A stretch of 64,000 bases of DNA from Liolophura sinensis (lineage: Eukaryota; Mollusca; Polyplacophora; Chitonida; Chitonidae): contig NW_027018130.1 of assembly GCF_032854445.1 (NCBI RefSeq), positions 1-64,000 on the forward strand. The letters are read 5' to 3'. The position numbers were made by a program, and so were the translations under genes. Within the stretch, counting starts at the first letter, position 1. Each line of letters opens with the position of its first letter. A model generated the notes under the pieces. It saw nothing but the letters and a program-made list of their open reading frames with translations, did no database searches and was not told where the DNA came from. This document shows positions 1 to 12,706 of the stretch, piece by piece.

Positions 1-76
1 TATTTTGTGACGAGAAATCGAATGGTGCAAACCGAGTGGCTCTCCGACCAATACTTTTGGCTGTAGCGACAATTGA
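1..76 (+). repeat. Partial monomer at left edge
   Basis: The last 76 bp of a monomer, from the ATTTTGTGACGAG segment to the CGACAATTGA just before phase zero. It is cut by the window edge and not by a real array boundary. It carries the CGAGTGGCTCTCC variant also found just upstream of the monomers at 5019, 7215 and 9412. Confidence 0.95.
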
Positions 77-1938
77 ATGATCAATGATGTCATAATCACG
101 TGCCCAGCAACGGCTCTTACCAAATGGAAACCAGGGAATTTGCAATTTTTCAACAGCTGCCGATGCCTGGCCCAATTGCGCATCTTTTGGCACCTTATAA
201 ATGTGGGTCAGTGTTCCGTTGTAAATTTTACAGCAGACTGTATCAAGTACCTTGTGTTTTTTATGTACAAATGGTCTGGTTTTTCTACACGTAGATAAAG
301 ACATTGAGATTGTCTTGGACTTAGAAGTAAGACAATTGCTGGGAGAGTTAAATGGGCTTAGTTAAAAGATTTGAGGTCTTCTGGGCTACCGAAGGGCACA
401 TAACTTATAGTTAAAAGTTGAATATAGTAATGACCAGTCGCGATGGTACATAGTACAGTGTAGCCGATTTCAATTAACGAAAAGACCAGGCAAAAATGCA
501 AAAGTGGAAAAAATGTTCCAGTGTTGCTGATAAGAAGCTAATCCGACGTATTTTGTGACGAGAAAATCGAATGGTGCAAACCGCGTTTGCTCTCCGACCA
601 ATACTTTTGGCAGTAGCGACAATTGAATGATCATTTATGTCATAATCAAGTGCCCAGCAACGGCTCTTACTAAATGGAAACCAGGGAAATTTGCAATTTT
701 CAACAGCTGCCGATGCCTGGCCCAATTCCGCATCTTTTGGCACCTTTATAAATGTGGGTCAGTGTTTAGTTGTACCTTTTACAGCAGACTGTATCAAGTA
801 CCTTGTGTTTTTATGTACAAATGGTCTGGTTTTTCTACATGTAGATAAAGACATTGAGATTGTCTTGGACATAGAAGTAAGACAATTGCTGGGTGAGTTA
901 AATGGGCTTAGCCCAAACATTTGACGTCTTCTGGGCTACGAAGGGCACATAACTTATAGTCAAAAGTTGAATATAGTAATGACCAGTCGCGATGGTACAT
1001 AATACAGAGCAGCCGATTTCAATTAACAAAAAGACCGGGCAAAAATGCAAAATTGGAAAAAATGTTCCAGTGTTGCTGATAAGAGGCTAATCCGACGTAT
1101 TTTGTGACGAGAAATCGAAATGGTGCAAACCGCGTTGCTCTCCGACCAATACTTTTGGCTGTAGTGACAATTGAATGATCATTTATGTCATAATCAGGTG
1201 CCCAGCAACGGCTCTTACTCCATGGAAACCAGGAAAATTTGCAATTTTTCAACAGCTGCCGATGCCTGGCACAATTCCGCATCTCTTGGCACCTTATTAA
1301 TGTGGGTCTGTGGTCAGTTATACTTTTTACAGCAAACTGTATCAAGTACCTTGTGATTTTTATGTACAAAAGGTGTGATTTTTCTACAAGTAAATAAAGA
1401 CATTGAGATTGTCTTCGACTTAGAAGTAAGACAATTGCTGGGTGAGTTAAATGCGCTTAGCCAAAAGATTTGACGTCTTCTGGGCTACCGAAGGGCACAT
1501 AACTTATAGTCAAAAGTTGAATATAGTAATGACCAGTCGCGATGGTACATAGTACAGTGTAGCCGATTTCAATTAACAAAAAGACAGGCAAAAATGCAAA
1601 GGTGGAAAAACTGTTCCAGTGCTGCTGGCAAGAGGCTAATCCGACGTATTTTGTGACGAGAAAATGAATGGTGCAAACCCCGTTGCTCTCCGACAAATAC
1701 TTTTTGGCTGTAGTGACAACTAAATGATCATTTATGTCATAATCACGTGCCCAGCAACGGCTCTTACTCCATGGAAACCAGGAAAATTTGCAATTTTTCA
1801 ACAGCTGCCGATGCCTGCTCAATTCCGCATCTTTTGGCACCTTATTCATGTGGGTCTGTGGTTCAGTTGTACTTTGTACAGCAGACTGTATCAAGTACCT
1901 TGTGATTTTATGTACAAAAGGTGTGGTTTTTCTACACG

Positions 1939-1946
1939 TAAATAAA
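1939..1946 (+). repeat. TAAATAAA direct repeat, likely precursor of the 4-bp deletion
   Basis: The monomer at 1724 reads CTACACGTAAATAAAGAC, that is two adjacent TAAA units in the CACG context of the 545-bp class. Removing one TAAA gives exactly CACGTAAAGAC, the deletion allele of type L. This monomer also has the L-like CTTATTCATGTGGGTCTGTGG. Confidence 0.7.
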
Positions 1947-2272
1947 GACATTGAGATTGTCTTGTACTTAGAAGTAAGACAATTGCTGGGTGAGTTAAAT
2001 GCGCTTAGCCCAAACATTTGACGTCTTCTGGACTACCGAAGGGCACATAACTTATAGTCAAAAGTTGAATATAGTAATGACCAGTCGGGATGGTACATAG
2101 TACAGTGTAGCCGATTTCAATTAACAAAAAGGACCAGGCAAAAATGCAAAATTGGAAAAAATGTTCCAGTGTTGCTGATAAGAGGCTAATCCGTCGTATT
2201 TTGTGACGAGAAATCGAATGGTGCAAACCGCGTTGCTCTCCGACCAATACTTTTGGCTGTAGTGACAATTGA

Positions 2273-2822
2273 ATAATTATTTATGTCATAATCAGGTGCC
2301 CAGCAACGGCTCTTACTCCATGGAAACCAGGAAAATTTGCAATTTTTTAACAGCTGCCGATGCCTGGCTCAATTCCGCATCTTTTGGCACCTTATTAATG
2401 TGGGTCTGGTGGTCAGTTATACTTTTTACAGCAGACTGTATCAAGTACCTTGTGATTTTTATGTACAAAAGGTGTGGTTTTTTCTACAAGTAAATAAAGA
2501 CATTGAGATTGTCTTCGACTTAGAAGTAAGACAATTGCTGGTGAGTTAAATGCGGTTAGCCAAAAGATTTGTGCTATTCTTGGGCTACCGAAGGCGCATA
2601 TCTTATAGTCAAAAGTTGAATATAGTAATGACCAGTCGCGATGGTACATAGTACAGTGTAGCCGATTTCAATTAACAAAAAGACCAGGCAAAAATGCAAA
2701 GGTGAAAAAACTGTTCCAGTGCTGCTGGCAAGAGGCTAATCCGACGTATTTTGTGACGAGAAATCGAATCGTGCAAACCGCGTGGCTCTCCGACCAATAC
2801 TTTTGGCTGTAGCGACAATTGA
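2273..2822 (+). repeat. Monomer with AATAATTATTTATG start
   Basis: The phase-zero palindrome is rewritten to GAATAATTATTTATGTC, followed by ATAATCAGGTGCCC. Copies start at 2273, 13256 and 18190. The third lies inside the homogenised domain and also keeps CTACAAGTAAATAAAG, so it is an island of old sequence 2.7 kb past the domain switch. The monomer at 1175 is related (ATCATTTATG with CAGGTGCC). Confidence 0.75.
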
Positions 2823-3920
2823 ATGATCATTGATGTCATAATCACGTGCCCAGCAACGGCTCTTACTCCATGGAAACCAGGGAAATTTGCAATTTTTCAA
2901 CAGCTGCCGATGCCTGGCCAATTCCGCATCTTTTGGCACCTTATAAATGTGGGTCAGTGTTTAGTTGTACCTTTTACAGCAGACTGTATCAAGTACCTTG
3001 TGTTTTTTATGTACAAATGGTCTGGTTTTTCTACACGTAGATAAAGACATTGAGATAGTCTTGGACTTAGAAGTAAGACAATTGGCTGGGTGAGTTAAAT
3101 GGGCTTAGTTAAAAGATTTGAGGTCTTCTGGGCTTCCGAAGGGCACATAACCTATAGTCAAAAGTTGAATATAGTAATGACCAGTCGCGATAGTACACAG
3201 TACAGTGTAGCCGATTTCAATTAACGAAAAGACCAGGCAAAAAAGCAAAGGTGGAAAAACTGTTCCAGTGCTGCTGGCAAGAGGCTAATCCGACGTATTT
3301 TGTGACGAGAAATCGAATGGTGCAAACCGCGTTGCTCTCCGACCAACACTTTTGGCTGTAGTGACAATTAAATGATCATTGATGTCATAATCACGTGCCC
3401 AGCAACGGCTCTTACTCCATGGAAACCAGGGAAATTTGCAATTTTTCAACAGCTGCCGATGCCTGGCTCAATTCCGCATCTTTTGGCACCTTATTAATGT
3501 GGGTCTGTGGTCAGTTATACTTTTTACAGCAGACTGTATCAAGTACCTTGTGATTTTTATGTACAAAAGGTGTGGTTTTTCTACAAGTAAATAAAGACAT
3601 TGAGATTATCTTCGACTTAGAAGTAAGACAATTGCTGGGTGAGTTAAATGCGCTTAGCCCAAAGATTTGACGTCTTCTGGGCTACCGAAGGGCACATAAC
3701 TTATAGTCAAAAGTTGAATATAGTAATGACCAGTCGCGATGGTACATAGTACAGTGTAGCCGATTTCAATTAACAAAAAGATCAGGCAAAAATGCAAAAG
3801 TGGAAAAAATGTTCCAGTGTTGCTGGTAAAAGGCTAATCCGACGTAATTTGTGACGAGAAAGTGAATGGTGCAAACCGCGTTGCTCTCCGACCAATATTC
3901 TTGGCTGTAGCGACAATTGA
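2823..3920 (+). repeat. Two-monomer block, copy at 2.8 kb
   Basis: The monomers at 2823 and 3372 carry linked rare variants also found in those at 12157 and 12707: GAGATAGTCTTGG, GCGATAGTACA, GGCAAAAAAGCAAAGG, CCAACACTTTTGGC, GTGACAATTAAATG and AGATCAGGC. The offset is 9,334-9,335 bp, or 17 monomers. Confidence 0.75.
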
Positions 3921-4469
3921 ATGATCATTGATGTCATAATCACGTGCCCAGCAACGGCTCTTACTCCTTGGAAACCAATGAAATTTGCAATTTTTCAACA
4001 GCTGCCCATGCCTAGCCCAATTCCGCATCTTTTGGCACCTTATAAATGTGGGTCAGTGTTTAGTTGTACCTTTTACAGCAGACTGTATCAAGTACCTTGT
4101 GTTTTTTATGTACAAATGGTCTGGTTTTTCTCCACGTATATAAAGACATTGAGATTGTCATCGACTTAGAAGTAAGACAATTGCTGGGTGAGTTGAATGG
4201 GCTTAGCCCAAACATTTGACGTCTTCTGGGCTACCGAAGGGCACATAACTTATAGTCAAAAGTTGAATATAGTAATGACCAGTCGCGATGCTACATAGTA
4301 CAGTGTAGCCGATTTCAATTAACAAAAAGACAGGGCAAAAATGCAAAAGTGGAAAAAATGTTCCAGTGTTGCTGTTAAGAGGCTAATCCGTCGTATTTTG
4401 TGACGAGAAATCGAATGGTGCAAACCGCGTTGCTCTCCGACCAATACTTTTGGCTGTAGTGACAATTGA
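3921..4469 (+). repeat. Monomer type Y of the left domain
   Basis: Marked by CCAATGAAATTT or a close form, CAGCTGCCCATG, CTCCACGTATATAAA in place of CTACACGTAGATAAA, and GAGATTGTCATCGAC. Copies start at 3921, 11059, 13805 and 14352. The copy at 8314 shares the left half (AACAAATAAAATT, CTGCCCATG) but has CTACACGTAGATAAA on the right, so it looks like a hybrid. Y is followed by Z at 3921, 8314 and 11059. Confidence 0.75.
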
Positions 4470-5018
4470 ATGATCATTGATGTCATAATCACGTGCCCAG
4501 CAACGGCTCTTACTCCATGGAAACCAGGGAAATTTGCAATTTTTCAACAGCTACCGATGCCTGGCTCAATTCCGCATCTTTTGGCACCTTATTCATGTGG
4601 GTCTGTGTTCAGTTGTACTTTGTACAGCAGACTGTATCAAGTACCTTGTGATTTTTATGTACAAAAGGTGTGGTTTTTCTACAAGTAAATAAAGACATTG
4701 AGATTGTCTTCGACTTAGAAGTAAGACAATTGCTGGGTGAGTTAAATGCGCTTAGCCCAAAGATTTGACGTCTTCTGGGCTACCGAAGGGCACATATCTT
4801 ATAGTTAAAAGTTGAATATAGTAATGACCAGTCGCGATGGTACATAGTACAGTGTAGCCGATTTCAATTAACAAAAAGACCAGGCAAAAATGCAAAGGTG
4901 GAAAAACTGTTCCAGTGCTGCTGGCAAGAGGCTAATCCGACGTATTTTGTGACGAGAAATCGAATGGTGCAAACCGAGTGGCTCTCCGACCAATACTTTT
5001 GGCTGTAGCGACAATTGA
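4470..5018 (+). repeat. Monomer type Z of the left domain
   Basis: Marked by CAGCTACCGATG, GGGTCTGTGTTCAGTTGTAC, TTTGTACAGCAGAC, GTGATTTTTATG, AAAGGTGTGG and CTACAAGTAAATAAAG. Copies start at 4470, 6666, 8863 and 11608. The copies at 6666 and 8863 share CCTTAGTCATG where those at 4470 and 11608 read CCTTATTCATG. Z contains AATAAA on the plus strand. Confidence 0.8.
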
Positions 5019-5567
5019 ATGATCAATGATGTCATAATCACGTGCCCAGCAACGGCTCTTGCTAAATGGAAACCAGGGAAATTTGCAATTTTTCAACAGC
5101 TGCCGATGCCTGGCCCAATTCCGCATCTTTTGGCACCTTATAAATGTGGGTCAGTGTTCCGTTGTACCTTTTACAGCAGACTGTATCAAGTACCTTGTGT
5201 TTTTTATGTACAAATGGTCTGGTTTTTCTACACGTAGATAAAGACATTGAGATTGTCTTGGACTTAGAAGTAAGACAATTGCTGGGAGAGTTAAATGGGC
5301 TTAGTTAAAAGATTTGAGGTCTTCTGGGCTACCGAAGGGCACATAACTTATAGTTAAAAGTTGAATATAGTAATGACCAGTCGCGATGGTACATAGTACA
5401 GTGTAGCCGATTTCAATTAACGAAAAGACCAGGCAAAAATGCAAAAGTGGAAAAAATGTTCCAGTGTTGCTCATAAGAAGCTAATCCGACGTATTTTGTG
5501 ACGAGAAATCGAATGGTGCAAACCGCGTTGCTCTCCGACCAATACTTTTGGCTGTAGCGACAATTGA
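5019..5567 (+). repeat. Monomer type N of the left domain
   Basis: Marked by ATGATCAATGATGTC at the start, TAAATGG in place of CCATGG, GTGTTCCGTTGTA, GGGAGAGTTAAATGGGC and GTTAAAAGATTTG. Copies start at 77, 5019, 7215 and 9412. The CCATGG site is absent, and the minus strand stays open across the GTTCCGTTG segment where most types have a stop codon. N follows type Z (at 4470, 6666 and 8863). Confidence 0.8.
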
Positions 5568-7760
5568 ATGATCATTTATGTCATAATCACGTGCCCAGCA
5601 ACGGCTCTTACTAAATGGAAACCAGGGAAACTTGCAATTTTTCAACAGCTGCCGATGCCTGGCCCAATTCCGCATCTTTTGGCACCTTATAAATGTGGGT
5701 CAGTGTTTAGTTGTACTTTTTACAGCAGACTGTATCAAGTAACTTGTGTTTTTTATGTACAAATGGTCTGGTTTTTCTACATGTAGATAAAGACATTGAG
5801 ATTGTCTTCGACTTAGAAGTAAGACAATTGCTGGGTGAGTTAAAAGAGCTTAGCCAAAACATTTGACGTCTTCTGGGCTACCGAAGGGCACATAACTTAT
5901 AGTCAAAAGTTGAATATAGTAATGACCAGTCGCGATGGTACATAGTACAGTGTAGCCGATTTCAATTAACAAAAAGACCAGGCAAAAATGCAAAAGTGGA
6001 AAAACTCTTCCAGTGCTGCTGGTAAGAGGCTAATCCGACGTATTTTGTGACGAGAAATCGAATGGTGCAAACAGCGTTGCTCTCCGACCAATACTTTTGG
6101 CTGTAGCGACAATTGAATGATCATTGATGTCATAATCAAGTGCCCAGCAACGGCTCTTACTCCATGGAAACTAGGAAAATTTGCAATTTTTCAACAGCTG
6201 CCGATGCCTGGCTCAATTCCGCATCTTTTGGCACCTTATAAATGTGGGTCAGTGTTTAGTTGTACCTTTTACAGCAGACTGTATCAAGTACCTTGTGTTT
6301 TTTATGTACAAATGGTCTGGTTTTTCTACACGTAGATAAAGACATTGAGATTGTCTTCGACTTAGAAGTAAGACAATTGCTGGGTGAGTTGAATGGGCTT
6401 AGCCCAAACATTTGACGTCTTCTGGGCTACCGAAGGGCACATAACTTATAGTCAAAAGTTGAATATAGTAATGACCAGTCGCGATGGTACATAGTACAGT
6501 GTAGCCGATTTCAATTAACAAAAAGACAGGGCAAAAATGCAAAAGTGGAAAAAATGTTCCAGTGTTGCTGTTAAGAGGCTAATCCGTCGTATTTTGTGAC
6601 GAGAAATCGAATGGTGCAAACCGCGTTGCTCTCCGACCAATACTTTTGGCTGTAGTGACAATTGAATGATCATTGATGTCATAATCACGTGCCCAGCAAC
6701 GGCTCTTACTCCATGGAAACCAGGGAAATTTGCAATTTTTCAACAGCTACCGATGCCTGGCTCAATTCCGCATCTTTTGGCACCTTAGTCATGTGGGTCT
6801 GTGTTCAGTTGTACTTTGTACAGCAGACTGTATCAAGTACCTTGTGATTTTTATGTACAAAAGGTGTGGTTTTTCTACAAGTAAATAAAGACATTGAGAT
6901 TGTCTTCGACTTAGAAGTAAGACAGTTGCTGGGTGAGTTAAATGCGCTTAGCCCAAAGATTTGACGTCTTCTGGGCTACCGAAGGGCACATATCTTATAG
7001 TTAAAAGTTGAATATAGTAATGACCAGTCGCGATGGTACATAGTACAGTGTAGCCGATTTCAATTAACAAAAAGACCAGGCAAAAATGCAAAGGTAAAAA
7101 AACTGTTCCAGTGCTGCTGGCAAGAGGCTAATCCGACGTATTTTGTGACGAGAAATCGAATGGTGCAAACCGAGTGGCTCTCCGACCAATACTTTTGGCT
7201 GTAGCGACAATTGAATGATCAATGATGTCATAATCACGTGCCCAGCAACGGCTCTTACTAAATGGAAACCAGGAAATTTGCAATTTTTCAACAGCTGCCG
7301 ATGCCTGGCCCAATTCCGCATCTTTTGGCACCTTATAATGTGGGTCAGTGTTCCGTTGTACCTTTTACAGCAGACTGTATCAAGTACCTTGTGTTTTTTA
7401 TGTACAAATGGTCTGGTTTTTCTACACGTAGATAAAGACATTGAGATTGTCTTGGACTTAGAAGTAAGACAATTGCTGGGAGAGTTAAATGGGCTTAGTT
7501 AAAAGATTTGACGTCTTCTGGCTACCGAAGGGCACATAACTTATAGTTAAAAGTTGATATAGTAATGACCAGTCGCGATGGTACATAATACAGTGCAGCC
7601 GATTTCAATTAAGAAAAAGACCGGGCAAAAATGCAAAATTAGAAAAAAATGTTCCAGTGTTGCTGATAAGAGGCTAATCCGACGTATTTTGTGACGAGAA
7701 ATCGAATGGTGCAAACCGCGTGGCTCTCCGACCAATACTTTTGGCTGTAGCGACAATTGA

Positions 7761-10508
7761 ATGATCATTGATGTCATATTCACGTGCCCAGCAACGGCTC
7801 TTACTCCATGGAAACCAGGGAAATTTGCAATTTTTCAACAGCTGCCGATGGCCTGGCCCAATTCCGCATCTTTTGGCACCTTATAAATGTGGGTCAGTGT
7901 TTAGTTGTACCTTTTACAGCAGACTGTATCAAGTACCTTGTGTTTTTTATGTACAAATGGTCTCGTTTTTCTACTCGTAGATAAAGACATTGAGATTGTC
8001 TTGGACTTAGAAGTAAGACAATTGCTGGGTGAGTTAAATGCGCTGAGTTAAAAGATTTGAGGTCTTTCTGGGCTTTCCGAAGGGCACATAACTTATAGTC
8101 AAAAGTTGAATATAGTAATGACCAGTCGCGATGGTACATAGTACAGTGTAGCCGATTTCAATTAACAAAAAGACCAGGCAAAAATGCAAAGGTGGAAAAA
8201 CTGTTCCAGTGCTGCTGGCAAGAGGCTAATCCGACGTATTTTGTGACGAGAAATCGAATGGTGCAAACCGCGTTGCTCTCCGACCAACACTTTTGGCTGT
8301 AGCGACAATTGGAATTATCATTGATGTCATAATCACCTGCCCAGCAACGGCTCTTACTCCATGGAAACAAATAAAATTTGCAATTTTTCAACAGCTGCCC
8401 ATGCCTGGCCCAATTCCGCATCTTTTGGCACCTTATAAATGTGGGTCAGTGTTTAGTTGTTATTTTTACAGCAGACTGTATCAAGTACCTTGTGTTTTTT
8501 ATGTACAAATGGTCTGGTTTTTCTACACGTAGATAAAGACATTGAGATTGTCTTCGACTTAGAAGTAAGACAATTGCTGGGTGAGTTGAATGGCTTAGCC
8601 CAAACATTTGACGTCTTCTGGGCTACCGAAGGGCACATAACTTATAGTCAAAAGTTGAATATAGTAATGACCAGTCGCGATGGTACATAGTACAGTGTAG
8701 CCGATTTCAATTAACAAAAAGACAGGGCAAAAATGCAAAAGTGGAAAAAATGTTCCAGTGTTGCTGTTAAGAGGCTAATCCGTCGTATTTTGTGACGAGA
8801 AATCGAATGGTGCAAAACCGCGTGGCTCTCCGACCAATACTTTTGGCTGTAGTGACAATTGAATGATCATTGATGTCATAATCACGTGCCAGCAACGGCT
8901 CTTACTCCATGGAAACCAGGGAAATTTGCAATTTTTCAACAGCTACCGATGCCTGGCTCAATTCCGCATCTTTTGGCACCTTAGTCATGTGGGTCTGTGT
9001 TCAGTTGTACTTTGTACAGCAGACTGTATCAAGTACCTTGTGATTTTTATGTACAAAAGGTGTGGTTTTTCTACAAGTAAATAAAAGACATTGATATTGT
9101 CTTCGACTTAGAAGTAAGACAGTTGCTGGGTGAGTTAAATGCGCTTAGCCAAAGATTTGACGTCTTCTGGGCTACCGAAGGGCACATATCTTATAGTTAA
9201 AAGTTGAATATAGTAATGACCAGTCGCGATGGTACATAGTACAGTGTAGCCGATTTCAATTAACAAAAAGACCAGGCAAAAATGCAAAAAGTGGAAAAAC
9301 TGTTCCAGTGCTGCTGGCAAGAGGCTAATCCGACGTATTTTGTGACGAGAAATCGAATGGTGCAAACCGAGTGGCTCTCCGACCAATACTTTTGGCTGTA
9401 GCGACAATTGAATGATCAATGATGTCATAATCACGTGCCCAGCAACGGCTCTTACTAAATGGAAACCAGGGAAATTTGCAATTTTTCAACAGCTGCCGAT
9501 GCCTGGCCCAATTGCGCATCTTTTGGCACCTTATAAATGTGGGTCAGTGTTCCGTTGTACCTTTTACAGCAGACTGTATCAAGTACCTTGTGTTTTTTAT
9601 GTACAAATGGTCTGGTTTTTCTACACGTAGATAAAGACATTGAGATTGTCTTGGACTTAGAAGTAAGACAATTGCTGGGAGAGTTAAATGGGCTTAGTTA
9701 AAAGATTTGACGTCTTCTGGGCTACCGAAGGGCACATAACTTATAGTTAAAAGTTGAATATAGTAATGACCAGTCGCGATGGTACATAGTACAGTGTAGC
9801 CGATTTCAATTAACGAAAAGACCAGGCAAAAATGCAAAAGTGGAAAAATGTTCCAGTGTTGCTCATAAGAAGCTAATCCGACGTATTTTGTGACGAGAAA
9901 TCGAATGGTGCAAACCGCGTTGCTCTCCGACCAATACTTTTGGCAGTAGCGACAATTGAATGATCATTTATGTCATAATCAAGTGCCCAGCAACGGCTCT
10001 TACTAAATGGAAACCAGAAAAATTTTGCAATTTTTCAACAGCTGCCGATGCCTGGCCCAATTCCGCATCTTTTGGCACCTTATAAATGTGGGTCTGTGGT
10101 CAGTTGTACTTTTTACAGCAGACTGTATCAAGTACCTTGTGTTTTTTATGTACAAATGGTCTGGTTTTTCTACATGTAGATAAAGACATTGAGATTGTCT
10201 TGGACATAGAAGTAAGACAATTGCTGGGTGAGTTAAATGGGCTTAGCCCAAACATTTGACGTCTTCTGGGCTACCGAAGGGCACATAACTTATAGTCAAA
10301 AGGTTGAATATAGTAATGACCAGTCGCGATGGTACATAATACAGTGCAGCCGATTTCAATTAAGAAAAAGACGGGCAAAAATGCAAAATTAGAAAAAATG
10401 TTCCAGTGTTGCTGATAAGAGGCTAATCCGACGTATTTTGTGACGAGAAATCGAATGGTGCAAACCGCGTGGCTCTCCGACAATACTTTTGGCTGTAGCG
10501 ACAATTGA
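7761..10508 (+). repeat. Five-monomer higher-order unit, first copy (X-Y-Z-N-W)
   Basis: Monomers at 7761 (X, TCATATTCACG), 8314 (Y-like, CACCTGCCCAG and AACAAATAAAATT), 8863 (Z), 9412 (N) and 9960 (W, GGCAGTAGCG upstream, AAGTGCCC). The order X-Y-Z-N recurs from 10509. Matching monomers are offset by 2,745-2,748 bp, that is five 549-bp units. The shared CACCTGCC, TCATATTCACG and CTACTCGTAGATAAAG variants support a block copy and not chance. W also follows N at 77-627. Confidence 0.75.
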
Positions 10509-12706
10509 ATGATCATTGATGTCATATTCACGTGCCCAGCAACGGCTCTTACTCCATGGAAACCAGGGAAATTTGCAATTTTTCAACAGCTGCCGATGCC
10601 TGGCCCAATTCCGCATCTTTTGGCACCTTATAAATGTGGGTCAGTGTTTAGTTGTACCTTTTACAGCAGACTGTATCAAGTACCTTGTGTTTTTTATGTA
10701 CAAATGGTCTGGTTTTTCTACTCGTAGATAAAGACATTGAGATTGTCTTGGACTTAGAAGTAAGACAATTGCTGGGTGAGTTAAATGCGCTGAGTTAAAA
10801 GATTTGAGGTCTTCTGGGCTTCCGAAGGGCACATAACTTATAGTCAAAAGTTGAATATATAGTAATGACCAGTCGCGATGGTACATAGTACAGTGTAGCC
10901 GATTTCAATTAACAAAAAGACCAGGCAAAAATGCAAAGGTGGAAAAGTGTTCCAGTGCTGCTGGCAAGAGGCTAATCCGACGTATTTTGTGACGAGAAAT
11001 CGAATGGTGCAAACCGCGTTGCTCTCCGACCAATACTTTTGGCTGTAGCGACAATTGAATTATCATTGATGTCATAATCACCTGCCCAGCAACGGCTCTT
11101 ACTCCATGGAAACAAATGAAATTTTCAATTTTTCAACAGCTGCCCATGGCTGGCCCAATTCCGCATCTTTTGGCACCTTATAAATGTGGGTCAGTGTTTA
11201 GTTGTACCTTTTACAGCAGACTGTATCAAGTACCTTGTGTTTTTTATGTACAAATGGTCTGGTTTTTCTCCACGTATATAAATACATTGAGATTGTCATC
11301 GACTTAGAAGTAAGACAATTGCTGGGTGAGTTGAATGGGCTTAGCCCAAACATTTGACGTCTTCTGGGCTACCGAAGGGCACATAACTTATAGTCAAAAG
11401 TTGAATATAGTAATGACCAGTCGCGATGGTACATAATACAGGTTAGCCGATTTCAATTAACAAAAGGACAGGGCAAAAATGCAAAAGTGGAAAAAATGTT
11501 CCAGTGTTGCTGTTAAGAGGCTAATCCGTCGTATTTTGTGACGAGAAATCGAATGGTGCAAACCGCGTTGCTCTCCGACCAATACTTTTGGCTGTAGTGA
11601 CAATTGAATGATCATTGATGTCATAATCACGTGCCCAGCAACGGCTCTTACTCCATGGAAACCAGGGAAATTTGCAATTTTTCAACAGCTACCGATGCCT
11701 GGCTCAATTCCGCATCTTTTGGCACCTTATTCATGTGGGTCTGTGTTCAGTTGTACTTTGTACAGCAGACTGTATCAAGTACCTTGTGATTTTTATGTAC
11801 AAAAGGTGTGGTTTTTCTACAAGTAAATAAAGACATTGAGATTGTCTTCGACTTAGAAGTAAGACAATTGCTGGGTGAGTTAAATGCGCTTAGCCCAAAG
11901 ATTTGACGTCTTCTGGACTACCGAAGGGCACATAACTTATAGTCAAAAGTTGAATATAGTAATGACCAGTCGCGATGGTACATAGTACAGTGTAGCCGAT
12001 TTCAATTAACAAAAAGACCAGGCAAAAATGCAAAGGTGGAAGAACTCTTCCAGTGCTGCTGGCAAGAGGCTAATCCGACGTATTTTGTGACGAGAAATCG
12101 AATGGTGCAAACCGCGTGGCTCTCCGACCTATACTTTTGGCTGTAGCGACAATTGAATGATCATTTATGTCATAATCACCTGCCCAGCAACGGCTCTTAC
12201 TCCATGGAAACCAGGGAAATTTGCAATTTTTCAACAGCTGCCGATGCCTGGCCCAATTGCGCATCTTTTGGCACCTTATAAATGTGGGTCAGTGTTTAGT
12301 TGTACTTTTTACAGCAGACTGTATCAAGTACCTTGTGTTTTTTTATGTACAAATGGTCTGGTTTTTCTACTCGTAGATAAAGACATTGAGATAGTCTTGG
12401 ACTTAGAAGTAAGACAATTGCTGGGTGAGTTAAATGGGCTGAGTTAAAAGATTTGAGGTCTTCTGGGCTTCCGAAGGGCACATAACTTATAGTCAAAAGT
12501 TGAATATAGTAATGACCAGTCGCGATAGTACATAGTACAGTGTAGCCGATTTCAATTAACAAAAAGACCAGGCAAAAAAGCAAAGGTGGAAAAACTGTTC
12601 CAGTGTTGCTGGCAAGAGGCTAATCCGACGTATTTTGTGACGAGATATCGAATGGTGCAAACCGCGTTGCTCTCCGACCAACACTTTTGGCTGTAGTGAC
12701 AATTAA
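10509..12706 (+). repeat. Higher-order unit, second copy (X-Y-Z-N')
   Basis: Monomers at 10509, 11059, 11608 and 12157 repeat the order seen at 7761, 8314, 8863 and 9412. The fourth is only part N: it keeps CCAATTGCGCATC, as at 9412, but starts ATGATCATTTATG and has CCATGG. Its right half instead matches the monomer at 2823 (GAGATAGTCTTGGAC and GCGATAGTAC), so it is probably a hybrid. Confidence 0.7.

Noticed and set aside
1-76. True array boundary at the left edge
   Set aside because: The first 76 bp are ordinary monomer sequence cut by the window; no unique DNA is present at either end.
5062-5247. A minus-strand 61-codon open frame in type N monomers
   Set aside because: It stays open only in N-like copies and the one at 13296; nearly all other monomers have an in-frame stop from the TTTAG segment, so it is not maintained.
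5260-5280. CENP-B box
   Set aside because: TTCGNNNNA occurs in the CTTCGACTTAGAAG variant of some monomers, but the required CGGG half is missing.
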